NCBI GenBank assembly: GCA_965276835.1
Contig: OZ255631.1
Location: forward strand, 434,001-498,000
Length of the DNA stretch: 64,000 nucleotides
Origin: BOG-932 sp965276835
GTDB lineage: Bacteria > Pseudomonadota > Alphaproteobacteria > BOG-932 > Roseiterribacteraceae
Direction of reading: 5' to 3'
Every line of letters starts with the position of its first letter. Position 1 is the stretch's first letter. The notes below the pieces were generated by a model, which was given only the letters and a program-made list of their open reading frames with translations, was not told the origin of the DNA and did no database searches. Shown here piece after piece: positions 8,594 to 18,031 of this stretch. The position numbers and the translations under genes were made by a program.

Positions 8594-8698
8594 TGCAGAC
8601 GCGAAGTTTTCACGCGACGGTGTCAGAATCAAGGCATCGCTGCGCCTCCCGCTCTTTCATGATATTCAGTGGCATGGCCCGTTGGCGGCGAGGGGAAA

Positions 8699-9814
8699 AT
8701 GGTCTTGGAAATCGACAGCGCGTTCGATTGCGGGAATATCGAGGTCCGGCGGATCGAGGCGGGTGGCGCCGACCTCGCGATCCGGATGGATTCCAACGGT
8801 CCTTGGTTCCAGTGGTTCTATTTTCGCGTGCAGGGCGCGCGCGGACGGCCCCTAAAGCTCAGGATCGTCAATGCCGCGCAGTCGGCCTACCCGGACGGAT
8901 GGCGTATCTATCGCGCCTGCGTCAGCAACGATAATGCCGATTGGGTGCGCGCAAATACTGCTTTCGACGGTGATATGCTCGAAATTAGCCACACGCCCGT
9001 GGCCGACGAAACCTGGTTCGCGTTCTTCGCACCCTACGACCTTACACGCTATGGCTGCTGGCTGAACGTCGCTCGGGCCAATCCTGAAATCGCGGTTCGT
9101 ACGATCGGCGCGTCGGTCGACGGGCGCGACATCGCGAGCTTGAGCGTTGGCGCCGGCAAGAAGCAGGTTTGGCTGATCGGCCGGCAGCACTCAGGCGAAA
9201 CGATGGCCAGTTGGTGGATGGAGGGGGCGTTGGCTCGCCTGACCGACGCCGGCGATCCCGTCGCGGCGCGTTTGCGTCAGGTTGCGACCGTCCATATGGC
9301 GCCGTTGGTCAATATCGACGGCGCGGCGCGCGGTAATCTGCGCGGCAACGCGGCGGGCGTCGATCTCAATCGCCAATGGCACGGACCGGACCCGACAAAA
9401 GCACCTGAGGTGGCGGCTGTACTGGCGGCGATGGACAAGAGCGGTGCGGACTTCGCGCTCGACGTGCATGGCGACGAGACCCTCCAGCACGTCTTCACCG
9501 ATGGCTGCGATCATGATCCCGGCGCGACACCGGCGCAGATTGCGGGCGTTGCCGCCTTCAATACCGCGCTACTGAAGGCCAGCTCAGCCTTCCAGACGAC
9601 CGTCGGTTATCCGGTGACCTATGGCGGCGAGGGCGCGCCCGGCATGTGCTGCCGCGCCGTCGCCCGCCGTTATGGCTGCCCCGCGCTTACGCTGGAAATG
9701 CCATTCAACGATAGCCGCGAGGCGCCCGACCCAGTACACGGCTGGTCCCCCAGGGCTTCGGCGCAGATGGGACGTAACTGCCTGGAGGCGATACTGTCCG
9801 CCCTGGAAAGCTAG
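8699..9814 (+). CDS. M14 zinc carboxypeptidase (cytosolic carboxypeptidase-like)
   Basis: Metallocarboxypeptidase related to the AGBL/CCP group. An N-terminal beta-sandwich domain comes first (residues 1-130, with GPWFQWFYFRVQGARG typical of the group). The peptidase domain follows, with zinc ligands in GRQHSGETMAS (His, Glu) and LDVHGDE (His), DLNRQWHGPD for substrate contact, and LTLEMPFND with the catalytic Glu. Start at 8699 is preferred over 8669 because GAGGGGAA lies just before it. Bacterial members act on peptide or protein C-termini; the true substrate is unknown. It overlaps the convergent small membrane protein gene by four bases. Confidence 0.87.
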   Translation: MVLEIDSAFDCGNIEVRRIEAGGADLAIRMDSNGPWFQWFYFRVQGARGRPLKLRIVNAAQSAYPDGWRIYRACVSNDNADWVRANTAFDGDMLEISHTPVADETWFAFFAPYDLTRYGCWLNVARANPEIAVRTIGASVDGRDIASLSVGAGKKQVWLIGRQHSGETMASWWMEGALARLTDAGDPVAARLRQVATVHMAPLVNIDGAARGNLRGNAAGVDLNRQWHGPDPTKAPEVAAVLAAMDKSGADFALDVHGDETLQHVFTDGCDHDPGATPAQIAGVAAFNTALLKASSAFQTTVGYPVTYGGEGAPGMCCRAVARRYGCPALTLEMPFNDSREAPDPVHGWSPRASAQMGRNCLEAILSALES

Positions 9815-10158
9815 GAACTTGCACCCGGCTGCCAGAATGTCACGATCAGGCCGCCCACGACGATCAGCGCGCCGCCAATCAGCACCGGCAGGGTAGGGGC
9901 GGAACTGAAAGCGATCAGGTTGATCACCTGCCAAACGATGAACAAGGTCGCGATATAGAGGCCGACGACACGGCCAAACTCCAACGGCGCCAGATTCAGC
10001 ATCAGGCCGTAGCCGAACAGCAGGACAGCGCCCATTGCGAACAGCGCAATGCGAATCCCCAGCGTCGCTTGACCCAGCCCCATGCGCACAAGTGCGTCGC
10101 CGCTCGCCTCCATTGTCGTGGCGACGAGCAAGAAACCCAGACTGGCAAGCTTTTCCAC
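9811..10158 (-). CDS. Small four-helix membrane protein (DMT/EamA-like)
   Basis: A 115-residue, strongly hydrophobic protein with four predicted membrane helices, the size and layout of small-multidrug-resistance-type transporters. Visible segments include an N-terminal LGFLLVATTMEASGDALVR, resembling the first helix of SMR/EamA proteins with an acidic residue (Glu18), and a last helix ending GGLIVTFWQPG. The substrate cannot be inferred. It is transcribed toward the M14 gene and away from the oxidoreductase gene. Confidence 0.7.
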   Translation of the reverse strand: MEKLASLGFLLVATTMEASGDALVRMGLGQATLGIRIALFAMGAVLLFGYGLMLNLAPLEFGRVVGLYIATLFIVWQVINLIAFSSAPTLPVLIGGALIVVGGLIVTFWQPGASS

Positions 10159-10232
10159 GATGACCCCGCTTAACGTGCGGGGCTATATAGCCTTATGGCG
10201 CGCTGAGTTTCATCCGAAACCGGATGTTTCGG

Positions 10233-11216
10233 CTACAGCACCATCACAGTTCGCCCGAGTTGTCCCTTGGGCAGTGCCTCGAGCGCGTCCGGAACTTCGT
10301 CGAAGCCGATGGTCCGGGTGGTCAGCGAGCGGACCTTACCTTGGCGATAGAACTCCATCAGGCCCCTATGGATATCGGCATGCACATCGCCGCTGTAGGA
10401 ACGGCCGGCATAGACCCCGACCAATGAACTGTTGCGCCCCAGCGTCTTCCAGATCGGAATGTCCGGCCAGCGGCCGCACGCCCAGCCGACCAGCAGGAAA
10501 CGCCCCTGCATGGCGATGGCGTCGAATGCCTCTTCGCCTGCCGTGCCGCCGACTGGGTCATAGATCAGGTCCGCGCCCTTGCCGCCGGTCAGTCGCATCG
10601 TCTCTTCGACCACGTTCTGCGTCGTACGGTCGATGACATCGTCGGCGCCCAGCTTTCGGCAGTAATCCAGCTTTTCCTTGCTGCTGGCGACCGCGATTAC
10701 GCGCGCGCCGAGCGCCTTGCCGAGTTCGATCGCCGCCGCGCCGGTGCCGCCGGCGGCGCCCAAGACCAGCACGGTCTCGCCCGGTTGCGTCCTGCCGTTG
10801 GTGACCAGCCCGACCCAGGCGGTGTGATAGGCGATGCGCAGGGCCGCGGCCGCGTCGTCCGGCACGAATTCGGGCGCCGGATTCACCTCGTCCTCACGCA
10901 CGATGCATTCCTCTGCCAGGCTGCCATAACCGCGCCAGAAGTCGGTCATGCCCAACACGCGGGTGCCGATCGGCGTTTTTACATCCGCTCCAACCGCGAT
11001 CACCGTGCCAACGACTTCGCCACCTGGGGTGAACGGGCCATCTTTCGGGTTGGCGGGATATTGCCCGGTGCACATGAAATAATCGGGAAGGCCAAGGCTG
11101 GCGGCGGCGACTTTGATGCGCATCTCGCCCGAGGCGAGCACGGGAAGGTCAGCCTGTTCGGCCTTCAGCACGTCGCGCGGTTGCCCCTCGGCATGAATCT
11201 TCCAGGCCTTGAACAT
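10233..11216 (-). CDS. NAD(P)H:quinone oxidoreductase-like MDR family protein
   Basis: Zinc-free medium-chain dehydrogenase/reductase of the quinone oxidoreductase type. The N-terminal GroES-like domain includes FTPGGEVVGTVIAVG. The Rossmann domain has VLVLGAAGGTGAAAIELGKALGARVI for NADP binding, then KLGADDVID and GADLIYDPVGG. The conserved zinc-binding cysteines of alcohol dehydrogenases are absent. Full length at 327 residues. It lies 36 bases downstream of the TetR gene on the same strand, so the two are probably one unit. Confidence 0.88.
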   Translation of the reverse strand: MFKAWKIHAEGQPRDVLKAEQADLPVLASGEMRIKVAAASLGLPDYFMCTGQYPANPKDGPFTPGGEVVGTVIAVGADVKTPIGTRVLGMTDFWRGYGSLAEECIVREDEVNPAPEFVPDDAAAALRIAYHTAWVGLVTNGRTQPGETVLVLGAAGGTGAAAIELGKALGARVIAVASSKEKLDYCRKLGADDVIDRTTQNVVEETMRLTGGKGADLIYDPVGGTAGEEAFDAIAMQGRFLLVGWACGRWPDIPIWKTLGRNSSLVGVYAGRSYSGDVHADIHRGLMEFYRQGKVRSLTTRTIGFDEVPDALEALPKGQLGRTVMVL

Positions 11217-11252
11217 AGATACTTCCCCAATGACGGCGGCTTCGTTGCGGCC

Positions 11253-11915
11253 TTAAGCGTTTTCGGCGATGAACCTGACGAGGTCTTCCGCGAGCGCCTG
11301 AACGCCGGCCTCGGTATTGACCTGCCATCCCTTTGAAACGACCAGGTTGGCAAAGCCATAGAGGTGTAGAATCTGCAAGTGCGACAGTACGTAGAGATGC
11401 GACTCCGGCCGGCCTTCAAGGGCGCGGCGGAACACGGGGATGCGCGCACCCAGGCGCTCCAGCAGCGTGTCGTGGATCGCCATCATGTTGGGGAAGAAGT
11501 CCGGCTCGCTGCCGCTGACCTCACCCAACAGACAAGTGAACTGCTTGTTGGCGCGATAGAGTTTCAGCAGGTCGTACATGAACTGCTTGGCTTCTGGCAC
11601 ACCCGGCTGGTCGGGCAGCGCGTCGAATAACTCGTTCAGCTTGGGAATGAAGATGTCGATCAAGCCCTTGGCGACGTCGAACTTGTTCGTGAAATACTTA
11701 TAGAACGTCGCGCGGCTGACGCCGGCGATATTTATGATCATGTCGACCGTGGTCGCGACATACGAGTTCTTCGCGAACGCGATCTCGGCCGCCTTCAGAA
11801 TACGCTGGCGGCTGTCCTCGATCTGCTCCTGATGCAAAACCGACAGGCCGCGCGGACGGGTACGCCGCGTCGGCGCTGACGTTTCGTTCGTCTGTTTGAG
11901 TTGAGCCTTGCTCAT
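11253..11915 (-). CDS. TetR family transcriptional regulator
   Basis: N-terminal helix-turn-helix DNA-binding domain: RQRILKAAEIAFAKNSY, then TVDMIINIAGVSRATFYKYF as the recognition region. A ligand-binding helical domain follows, to 220 residues in total. It is divergent from the second Rieske oxygenase operon, 225 bases away, and co-directional with the quinone-oxidoreductase gene, so it most likely controls one or both. The inverted repeat at 12070-12082 lies in the right place to be its operator, but that is an inference from position. The ligand is unknown, perhaps the substrate of the oxygenase operon. Confidence 0.9.
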   Translation of the reverse strand: MSKAQLKQTNETSAPTRRTRPRGLSVLHQEQIEDSRQRILKAAEIAFAKNSYVATTVDMIINIAGVSRATFYKYFTNKFDVAKGLIDIFIPKLNELFDALPDQPGVPEAKQFMYDLLKLYRANKQFTCLLGEVSGSEPDFFPNMMAIHDTLLERLGARIPVFRRALEGRPESHLYVLSHLQILHLYGFANLVVSKGWQVNTEAGVQALAEDLVRFIAENA

Positions 11916-12063
11916 CGCCCCACTGGATTCCTTCGGCGTTCAGCCTCAAACTTGCCGAACCCGTGCGTCAACACAAGTCTTTTCATGGGCAAGCCAGCTA
12001 TCTGTTGAGGGATTGGATCGCCCAAACGTTGCTTCGTCGAAGGATATCCGCCTCACAATTGCA

Positions 12064-12092
12064 TTGACTGAACATAGTGTTCGCGCTTTTGT
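12064..12092 (+). promoter_or_regulatory. Candidate promoter with internal palindrome upstream of the second Rieske operon
   Basis: TTGACT at 12064-12069 is a good -35 element with a weak TTTTGT at 12087-12092 after 17 bases. The spacer begins with the 13-base palindrome GAACA-TAG-TGTTC (12070-12082), placed to let a repressor block RNA polymerase. A 9-base repeat GCCTCAAAC at 11943 is inverted as GTTTGAGGC at 12091, bracketing the divergent region; this may be chance. Confidence 0.35.
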
Positions 12093-12140
12093 TTGAGGCG
12101 AAGACAACCAAGGCCGCGTCGATCGCGGTGGGAGGGAACG

Positions 12141-13331
12141 ATGCAAAAGGCCGAACGCGTTGCGATCGCGAAACATATTCTGAATCTGATTGAGAGCGAG
12201 CAGCCCTATATGGGCGACGAGTCCTGGGAGACGGATATCGGCCGCTTCATCGACAAGGACCGGTTCGAGGTCGAGAAGCAGAAGCTGTTTCTAGAGCGTC
12301 CGCAACTGATCGCGCTTTCCGCCGACATTCCCAACCCGGGCGACTTCTACGCCACCGATATTGCCGGCTAGCCGATTCTCGTCACCCGCAACAAAGACGG
12401 CAAGGCGCAGGCTTTCCTTAATGCCTGCCGTCATCGCGGCGTCAAACTGGCCGAGGGCTGCGGCAACGGTAAGGGCTTCACCTGCCCCTATCACGGCTGG
12501 ACCTATAACAATGACGGCGAGCTGATCTCCGTCCCCAGCCGCGGCGCATTCGAACCGTCCCAGCTACGCGACCTGATCGCATTGCCGACAGCCGAGGATA
12601 TCGGCTTGATCCTGGTTCATCCGCAACCTGAAGGGCATCTCGATTTCGACGAATTCTTCGGTTCGATGAAGGGCGTGCTGGAGGATTTCCATATCGGCGA
12701 TTGGGAATTGCTGTCGGCCTATCGTGAGCCCGCGCACATCAACTGGAAGCATGCGGTCGATGGCGGCATGGAAGCTTATCACACGCCGTTCCTGCACACG
12801 ACGACGCTGATGACCGATGGCGGCGGCTTTCTGCCCGTTATGCAGTTCGGCGATCATCACGCGCTGATCACATCAGGCCCCGACATCCGCGAGCTGAACA
12901 ATATTCCCGAGGCGGAATGGCCGCACGATTGCAAATTCAGTTCGGTCAACGCGATCTTCCCGAACACGGTGGTCGGCGGCGCGGGGCCGTTGCCGATCCT
13001 GTTCTATCAGCGCACCGAGCCGATGACCGAGCCGGGCATCTGCCAATACAATTTCCGCCTCTACGGCCGGAAGAACGCGCCGCCGGAGGAAAAGGCGGCG
13101 GCGCTGAAGGCGGTCGACATGTTCATGAAGGTCTCGCTCGAGGAAGACCTGCCGGCACAGGCCAGCTGCCAGGTTCAGATGGAACTGGGCGCCGTTCCGA
13201 CGGTGATCTTCGGCAAACGGGAATCGGCGCTTGCCGGGATGCACAAGATGTACGACGCGGTGATCGGCCACGATGTCGACGCCGCGTTGCGCAGCAATTC
13301 GGTGAGAATGGGCGTTTCGGCTACCCGTTAG
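12141..13331 (+). pseudogene. Rieske oxygenase alpha subunit with one in-frame TAG at codon 77
   Basis: Paralogue of the gene at 5717. The frame starts at ATG 12141 after GGGAGG and reads in register with the paralogue to its end at 13331. The only break is TAG at 12369-12371, exactly where the paralogue has Lys77 in YATDIAGKP. An AAG-to-TAG change explains it. Downstream the Rieske motif (CRHRG, CPYHGW) and iron site (AYHTPFLH) are intact. A product would need stop-codon readthrough or restart, and restart would lack the N-terminus. It leads the operon continuing with the PQQ dehydrogenase. Either a recent nonsense mutation or a sequence error. Confidence 0.85.
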
Positions 13332-13400
13332 TTCGGAATATCGGCCGGCGGGCGCGAACGCACCGCCGGCCGCAATGTCTTTAGGTCAAGGGAGGAAATC

Positions 13401-15404
13401 ATGTCCGTTCGCGCCGTTACTCTTGCGCTGGCAACCGCCGCGCTGTTCGCCGGAGACGGCGCCTATGCGGCCACCGCGGATATCGGCTGGTCGACGAACG
13501 GCGGCGCGCTCGACAATAACCGTTATGCCCACCTCGACCAGATCACGCCGGACAACGCCAAGACCCTGAACGGCGCATGGCGCACGGAACTGCCTGGCGC
13601 CAGCTCAAAGGCCTCGCCGATCGTCGTCGACGGGGTGATGTATGTCGCGGCCGGCGGCGGCGCGATCCAGGGGGGCGCGGGCGGCGCGGTCTATGCGTTG
13701 GATGCCAGGACCGGCGCGATCAAATGGACCTTCTCGCCGCAGGGCGCGGGCATCTCCGCGCTCAATAAGGGCGTGGCCGTGGCGGACGGCAAGGTGTTCG
13801 TCGGCCTGTCCAATGCCCATGTCGCCGCCATCGACATGAAGACCGGTCAGCTGGTGTGGGACGGCCTGGCCGGCGAGGATCCTCCGGCGGCGGGACAGTT
13901 CATCTCCGTCGCTCCGGTGGTTGCCGACGGCAAGGTGCTGGTCGGCGTCGGCAGTGGTGATGCTGGTTTCCGCTGTCGGCTGACCGCGCTCGACGTCAAG
14001 ACCGGCAAGCAGGTCTGGACCTTCATTTCCATTCCAGGCCCGGGCGAGCCGGGGCACGACACTTGGCCGGCGGAGGGCGACGCCTGGAAGCATGGCGGCG
14101 GTGGCGTCTGGGCAACCCCGGCGGTCGATACCGAGCTGGGGCTGGTGATCTTCGGCACCGGCAGCGCCTATCCGCAATATGGCGGCGATGTTAGGCCAGG
14201 CGCCAATCTCTATACCGCGTCGGTGATGGCGGTCGATCTCAAGACCGGCAAATACAAATGGCATTTCCAGACCGCGCATCACGAGATTTGGGAAAGCGAT
14301 GTCGGCGGCCCGGAAATCCTCTATGACGCAAAAATCAATGGCAAGACGATAAAGGCGGTCGCGGCACTGCGTACCGATGGCTATCTGTTCCTGCTCGACC
14401 GGAAGACCGGCAAGCCGATCTTTCCAGTCGAGGAACGACCGGTGAAGCAGAATGCGCGGCTTAAGACCTGGCCGACCCAACCTTACCCGGTGGGCGCGGA
14501 CAAGGTCGGCCCGAACTGCGTGGAGAAGGATGCGCTGCCGCCTGGTTTCGTGTCGAGCTGCTTCTGGGAACCCGTCGATTACGACCAGCCGAATGTCATC
14601 GCGCCGATGTCGACGCGTTTCGCGCCGACCTCCTACGATCCGGAGAGCCGGCTGTTCTTTGTTTCCGGCGGGGCGGACGCGCACTGGGCGCGGCGGCAGC
14701 CCAACCCCTATTTCTTCAATTTCAGCTCCACCGCGCCCGGTATCAAAAGCTACGGCCTGTTGACGGCTTTCAATGCCGACACCAACAAGATCGTCTGGCA
14801 GGACCGGCTGCCCTGGCCGATCGGCTTCGGCGGCGGCTCGACTGTGACCGAGGGCGGGGTGCTGTTTCACGACCAGCCGGACGGCAATCTGCAGGCCTTT
14901 TCGGCCAAGACCGGGGATAAGCTCTGGGAGTTCCAGACCGGTGCGCCGGCTATTGGGGCGGTGACTGCCTATCGGCTGGACGGCAAGGACTATATCTCGC
15001 TGGTTTCAGGCTCGAATGTCTGGGCCTTCACGCTGGACGGCAAGGTCGGGCCACTACCTGCGCCGCCGGCCCCGCCAACGGTATCCGACTTCTCCGGCCG
15101 CATCGTCTCGACCAACCAGGTGCAGATGTCGGTCGAGTTGGAGAATAACGGCATCCGTAGCGACCTGACCTATGTTGACGAGTATGCGCTGAAGCCGGTG
15201 CGGACGAAGATCCATGCCGGCGACAGCGTGACCTGGACCAATACCGGCAAGGAAACCCATACGCCGACGTCGCGCGACGGCTCCTGGACCGCCGGGCCCG
15301 TGGCGCCGGGCAAGACCGCGACAGTCAAGTTCGACAAGCCCGGCAAGTACACCTATTTCGATAAGGACCATCCCTGGTCGATCGGGCAATTGATCGTCGA
15401 ATGA
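13401..15404 (+). CDS. PQQ-dependent alcohol dehydrogenase with C-terminal cupredoxin-like domain
   Basis: Periplasmic quinoprotein that oxidises alcohols, passing electrons to the respiratory chain. A signal peptide ends near residue 23 (GAYA-ATAD). An eight-bladed propeller follows, with the family repeats ALDARTGAIKWTF, AIDMKTGQLVWD and ALDVKTGKQVWTF (tryptophan-docking type). From about residue 560 a plastocyanin-like domain follows: IHAGDSVTWTN, ETHTPTS and FDKDHPWSIGQLIVE. The copper-ligand Cys expected three residues before the last His is Asp, so the domain probably does not bind type-1 copper. No c-type heme motif is present, so a separate electron acceptor is needed. It sits 69 bases after the broken Rieske gene, likely in the same operon. 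Confidence 0.9.
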   Translation: MSVRAVTLALATAALFAGDGAYAATADIGWSTNGGALDNNRYAHLDQITPDNAKTLNGAWRTELPGASSKASPIVVDGVMYVAAGGGAIQGGAGGAVYALDARTGAIKWTFSPQGAGISALNKGVAVADGKVFVGLSNAHVAAIDMKTGQLVWDGLAGEDPPAAGQFISVAPVVADGKVLVGVGSGDAGFRCRLTALDVKTGKQVWTFISIPGPGEPGHDTWPAEGDAWKHGGGGVWATPAVDTELGLVIFGTGSAYPQYGGDVRPGANLYTASVMAVDLKTGKYKWHFQTAHHEIWESDVGGPEILYDAKINGKTIKAVAALRTDGYLFLLDRKTGKPIFPVEERPVKQNARLKTWPTQPYPVGADKVGPNCVEKDALPPGFVSSCFWEPVDYDQPNVIAPMSTRFAPTSYDPESRLFFVSGGADAHWARRQPNPYFFNFSSTAPGIKSYGLLTAFNADTNKIVWQDRLPWPIGFGGGSTVTEGGVLFHDQPDGNLQAFSAKTGDKLWEFQTGAPAIGAVTAYRLDGKDYISLVSGSNVWAFTLDGKVGPLPAPPAPPTVSDFSGRIVSTNQVQMSVELENNGIRSDLTYVDEYALKPVRTKIHAGDSVTWTNTGKETHTPTSRDGSWTAGPVAPGKTATVKFDKPGKYTYFDKDHPWSIGQLIVE

Positions 15405-15462
15405 TCTGTGCTAACACTTCCCGCTATTAGCCGATTGCGGCAAAGCGGGGAGTGGGGGCGCG

Positions 15463-16497
15463 ATGAATATGATGGCTGGAATTTCGGTGGACGGCTCCAG
15501 CGAATGGGGCACGCGCTATCCGTTTCATCCTTATCCGACCGGCTGGTTCATGGTCGGCTTCTCCGAAGATGTGGCCCCCAAGGGCGTCAAGCCGCTGCGC
15601 TATTTCGCGCGCGATCTGGTGATGTTCCGCACGGAAGAGGGAAAGGCCGTGGTCGCCGACGCCCATTGCCCGCATCTGGGGGCGCATCTTGGCTATGACA
15701 GCAAGGTCGAGGGCGACACCATCGTCTGCCCATTCCATGCCTGGCGCTATAACAGCACCGGCAAATGTGTCGAGGTGCCGTTCACCAAGTCGATCCCCCC
15801 GCAGGCCCGGATCAATGTCTGGCCGACCGTCGAGCAGAGCGGAATGATCTTTGCCTGGCACGATCTGGACGGTAAGCCACCATCCTGGCAATTGCCGGAT
15901 TATGACGAAAGCACGCGGCGCGAGGGCACCGGCTTCCATCGGCTGCATGACGATTTCGGCGGCGCGCACCCGCAGGATATTTTCGAGAACGCGGTCGACT
16001 TCGCCCATTTTCCCGGCGTGCATTCCGTCGGTAAGACCATGGCCAACGGCGAACTGCAGATCGACGGCCCGATCCTGCTGTCGCCGATCAAGATGTATGC
16101 CCTGGGCGAGACCAAGCCGGTGGATGAGGCCACGCCGATGTCGCTGGCAATGGCTGAGGTCGTAGGCGGCGGTTTGGCCCGGGTCGCATCGACCACGCCG
16201 ATGCTGCCCGGCGTTACTGCGATCAGCTGGGTCGGCGCCACGCCGGTGGACGAGAAACTAACCCATTACCGCGTCAGCTTCTTTGCCCTGGTCGCCCCCG
16301 ACTGCCCGCTGACGGCCGAACAGATCGATCAGTACGACAAGGCCGCGACCCCGATCAATCGGGCTGAACAGTATAGCGACGGCAAGATCTGGCCGCATAA
16401 GGCCTATGTCCACCGCCCAATGCTGAGTGCGGTCGACGGGCCGATCCTCAAGTACCGCGAGTGGTACAAGCAGTTCCATCCGCGCATTTCCGCCTGA
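15463..16497 (+). CDS. KshA-like Rieske oxygenase
   Basis: Rieske non-heme iron oxygenase of the 3-ketosteroid 9-alpha-hydroxylase / cholesterol 7-desaturase-like group, distinct in sequence from the two paralogues upstream. The [2Fe-2S] motif is CPHLGAHL (Cys69, His71) and CPFHAWRY (Cys89, His92). The mononuclear iron region is ENAVDFAHFPGVH, carrying two His. Full length at 344 residues. It follows the PQQ dehydrogenase gene by 58 bases and precedes the synthetase by four, so it belongs to the operon. Substrate could be a steroid or other polycyclic alicycle, but nothing else in the window belongs to steroid catabolism. A reductase partner is not encoded here. Confidence 0.87.
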   Translation: MNMMAGISVDGSSEWGTRYPFHPYPTGWFMVGFSEDVAPKGVKPLRYFARDLVMFRTEEGKAVVADAHCPHLGAHLGYDSKVEGDTIVCPFHAWRYNSTGKCVEVPFTKSIPPQARINVWPTVEQSGMIFAWHDLDGKPPSWQLPDYDESTRREGTGFHRLHDDFGGAHPQDIFENAVDFAHFPGVHSVGKTMANGELQIDGPILLSPIKMYALGETKPVDEATPMSLAMAEVVGGGLARVASTTPMLPGVTAISWVGATPVDEKLTHYRVSFFALVAPDCPLTAEQIDQYDKAATPINRAEQYSDGKIWPHKAYVHRPMLSAVDGPILKYREWYKQFHPRISA

Positions 16498-16501
16498 ACC
16501 C

Positions 16502-18031
16502 ATGTCCGGCAACCTCTTCACGCGGTTCCGCGACGCCGCGTCGGCACACGATCGTACGTTCATCAAGACTGCAGATGGGCGGATCGTCACCTATGGCGAC
16601 CTGTTCACGGTCTCCGGACGTTATGCCAATGTGCTCCGCTCTGCCGGTGTGCGCTTTGGCGACCGGGTGGCTGTGCAAATCGAGAAGAGTCCTGAGGCAA
16701 TTCTCCTCTATTTAGCTTGTCTGCGTGTGGGAGCGGTCTATCTGCCGCTCAATACTGCTTACACGCTGGTCGAGCTGGAATATTTCATCGGCGATGCCGA
16801 GCCGACGGTCGTCGTCTGCACACCGGAACGGGCACGGGAGATTGCGGAACGTCTGGATGTTGGAACGATCCTGACACTTGGTACCGACGGAAAAACCGGC
16901 AGCGTGATCGCGTTGGCGCGGAATCAGTCGGCCGAGTTCGCCGATACGGACTGCGCGTCCGACGATCTGGCGGCGATTCTTTATACCTCCGGCACCACCG
17001 GTCGCTCCAAGGGCGCGATGATGACCATGGGAAACCTGGAATCGAACGCGCAGGCGCTGGTTGAGGCTTGGCGCTTTACCGGCGACGATGTTCTGCTCCA
17101 TGTGCTGCCGATCTATCACACGCACGGACTGTTCGTGGCGACTAACGTGATGCTGCTGGCGGGTGGATCGATGATCTTCCTGCCGAAGCTCGACCCGGAA
17201 CAGATTTTCCGGTTCTTACCTGAATCCACAACAATGATGGGCGTGCCGACCTTGTATGTGCGGCTGCTCCAGGATGCGCGGCTGACGCGGGAGGCGACGG
17301 CACATATCCGCCTGTTCGTCTCGGGTTCCGCCCCTTTATTGGCGGAGACCCATACAGATTGGCGGCGTCGCACCGGCCATGCGGTGCTGGAGCGCTACGG
17401 TATGACCGAAACCGGCATGAATACGTCAAATCCCTATGAGGGGGATCGGATCGCCGGTTCGGTCGGGCCGGCGTTGCCGGGTGTTTCGGTTAGAGTCACC
17501 GATCCGGAGACGGGTACGCCAATCCCGAACGGCGAGATCGGCATGATCGAGGTCAAGGGGCCGAACGTCTTCAAAGGCTATTGGCGGATGCCGGAAAAGA
17601 CCGCGGCGGAGTTCCGCCCGGATGGGTTTTTCATCACCGGCGATCTCGGCCTGATCGACGCCAAGGGTTATGTCTCGATCCTCGGACGCGGCAAAGATTT
17701 GGTGATCAGCGGCGGCTTCAACGTTTATCCCAAAGAGGTCGAGAGCGAGATCGACGCTATGGCCGGGGTGAGCGAATCTGCCGTGATCGGTGTGCCGCAC
17801 CCCGATTTCGGCGAGGGGGTGACCGCAATCGTGACGCTGAAACCTGATGCCAGGTTGAGCGAGGCCGACGTGCTAAACGCGCTATCGGACAGGTTGGCCA
17901 AGTACAAGCAGCCAAAGCGTGTAATTTTCGCCGATACCTTGCCGCGCAATACAATGGGCAAGGTTCAGAAGAACATACTGCGCGAGCAGCACAAGGCCCT
18001 CTATCAAGCGGTGAACCGATGCCAGGCCTGA
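16502..18031 (+). CDS. matB: Malonyl-CoA synthetase-like AMP-dependent acyl-CoA ligase
   Basis: Activates a carboxylic acid to its CoA thioester with ATP. The ANL superfamily motifs are complete: ILYTSGTTGRSKGA (P-loop), ERYGMTETGM, FFITGDLGLID, GRGKDLVISGG and KYKQPKR with the C-terminal catalytic Lys in NTMGKVQKN. Segments YTLVELEYFIGDAEPT, FVSGSAPLLAETH and NPYEGDRIAGSVGPALPG are characteristic of MatB malonate ligases. ATG 16502 is chosen, four bases after the preceding stop. The downstream VOC gene starts inside its end. In this operon the acid could instead be a malonate-like or other breakdown product; MatB-type is a sequence-based call, the substrate is inferred. Confidence 0.83.
   Translation: MSGNLFTRFRDAASAHDRTFIKTADGRIVTYGDLFTVSGRYANVLRSAGVRFGDRVAVQIEKSPEAILLYLACLRVGAVYLPLNTAYTLVELEYFIGDAEPTVVVCTPERAREIAERLDVGTILTLGTDGKTGSVIALARNQSAEFADTDCASDDLAAILYTSGTTGRSKGAMMTMGNLESNAQALVEAWRFTGDDVLLHVLPIYHTHGLFVATNVMLLAGGSMIFLPKLDPEQIFRFLPESTTMMGVPTLYVRLLQDARLTREATAHIRLFVSGSAPLLAETHTDWRRRTGHAVLERYGMTETGMNTSNPYEGDRIAGSVGPALPGVSVRVTDPETGTPIPNGEIGMIEVKGPNVFKGYWRMPEKTAAEFRPDGFFITGDLGLIDAKGYVSILGRGKDLVISGGFNVYPKEVESEIDAMAGVSESAVIGVPHPDFGEGVTAIVTLKPDARLSEADVLNALSDRLAKYKQPKRVIFADTLPRNTMGKVQKNILREQHKALYQAVNRCQA

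Noticed and set aside
13605..14870. 421-codon minus-strand frame opposite the PQQ dehydrogenase
   Set aside because: Antisense shadow of a well-recognised protein.
15410..15450. Possible attenuator hairpin CTTCCCGCT / AGCGGGGAG between PQQ and KshA-like genes
   Set aside because: Imperfect stem with a long loop and no T tail; likely just part of the leader.
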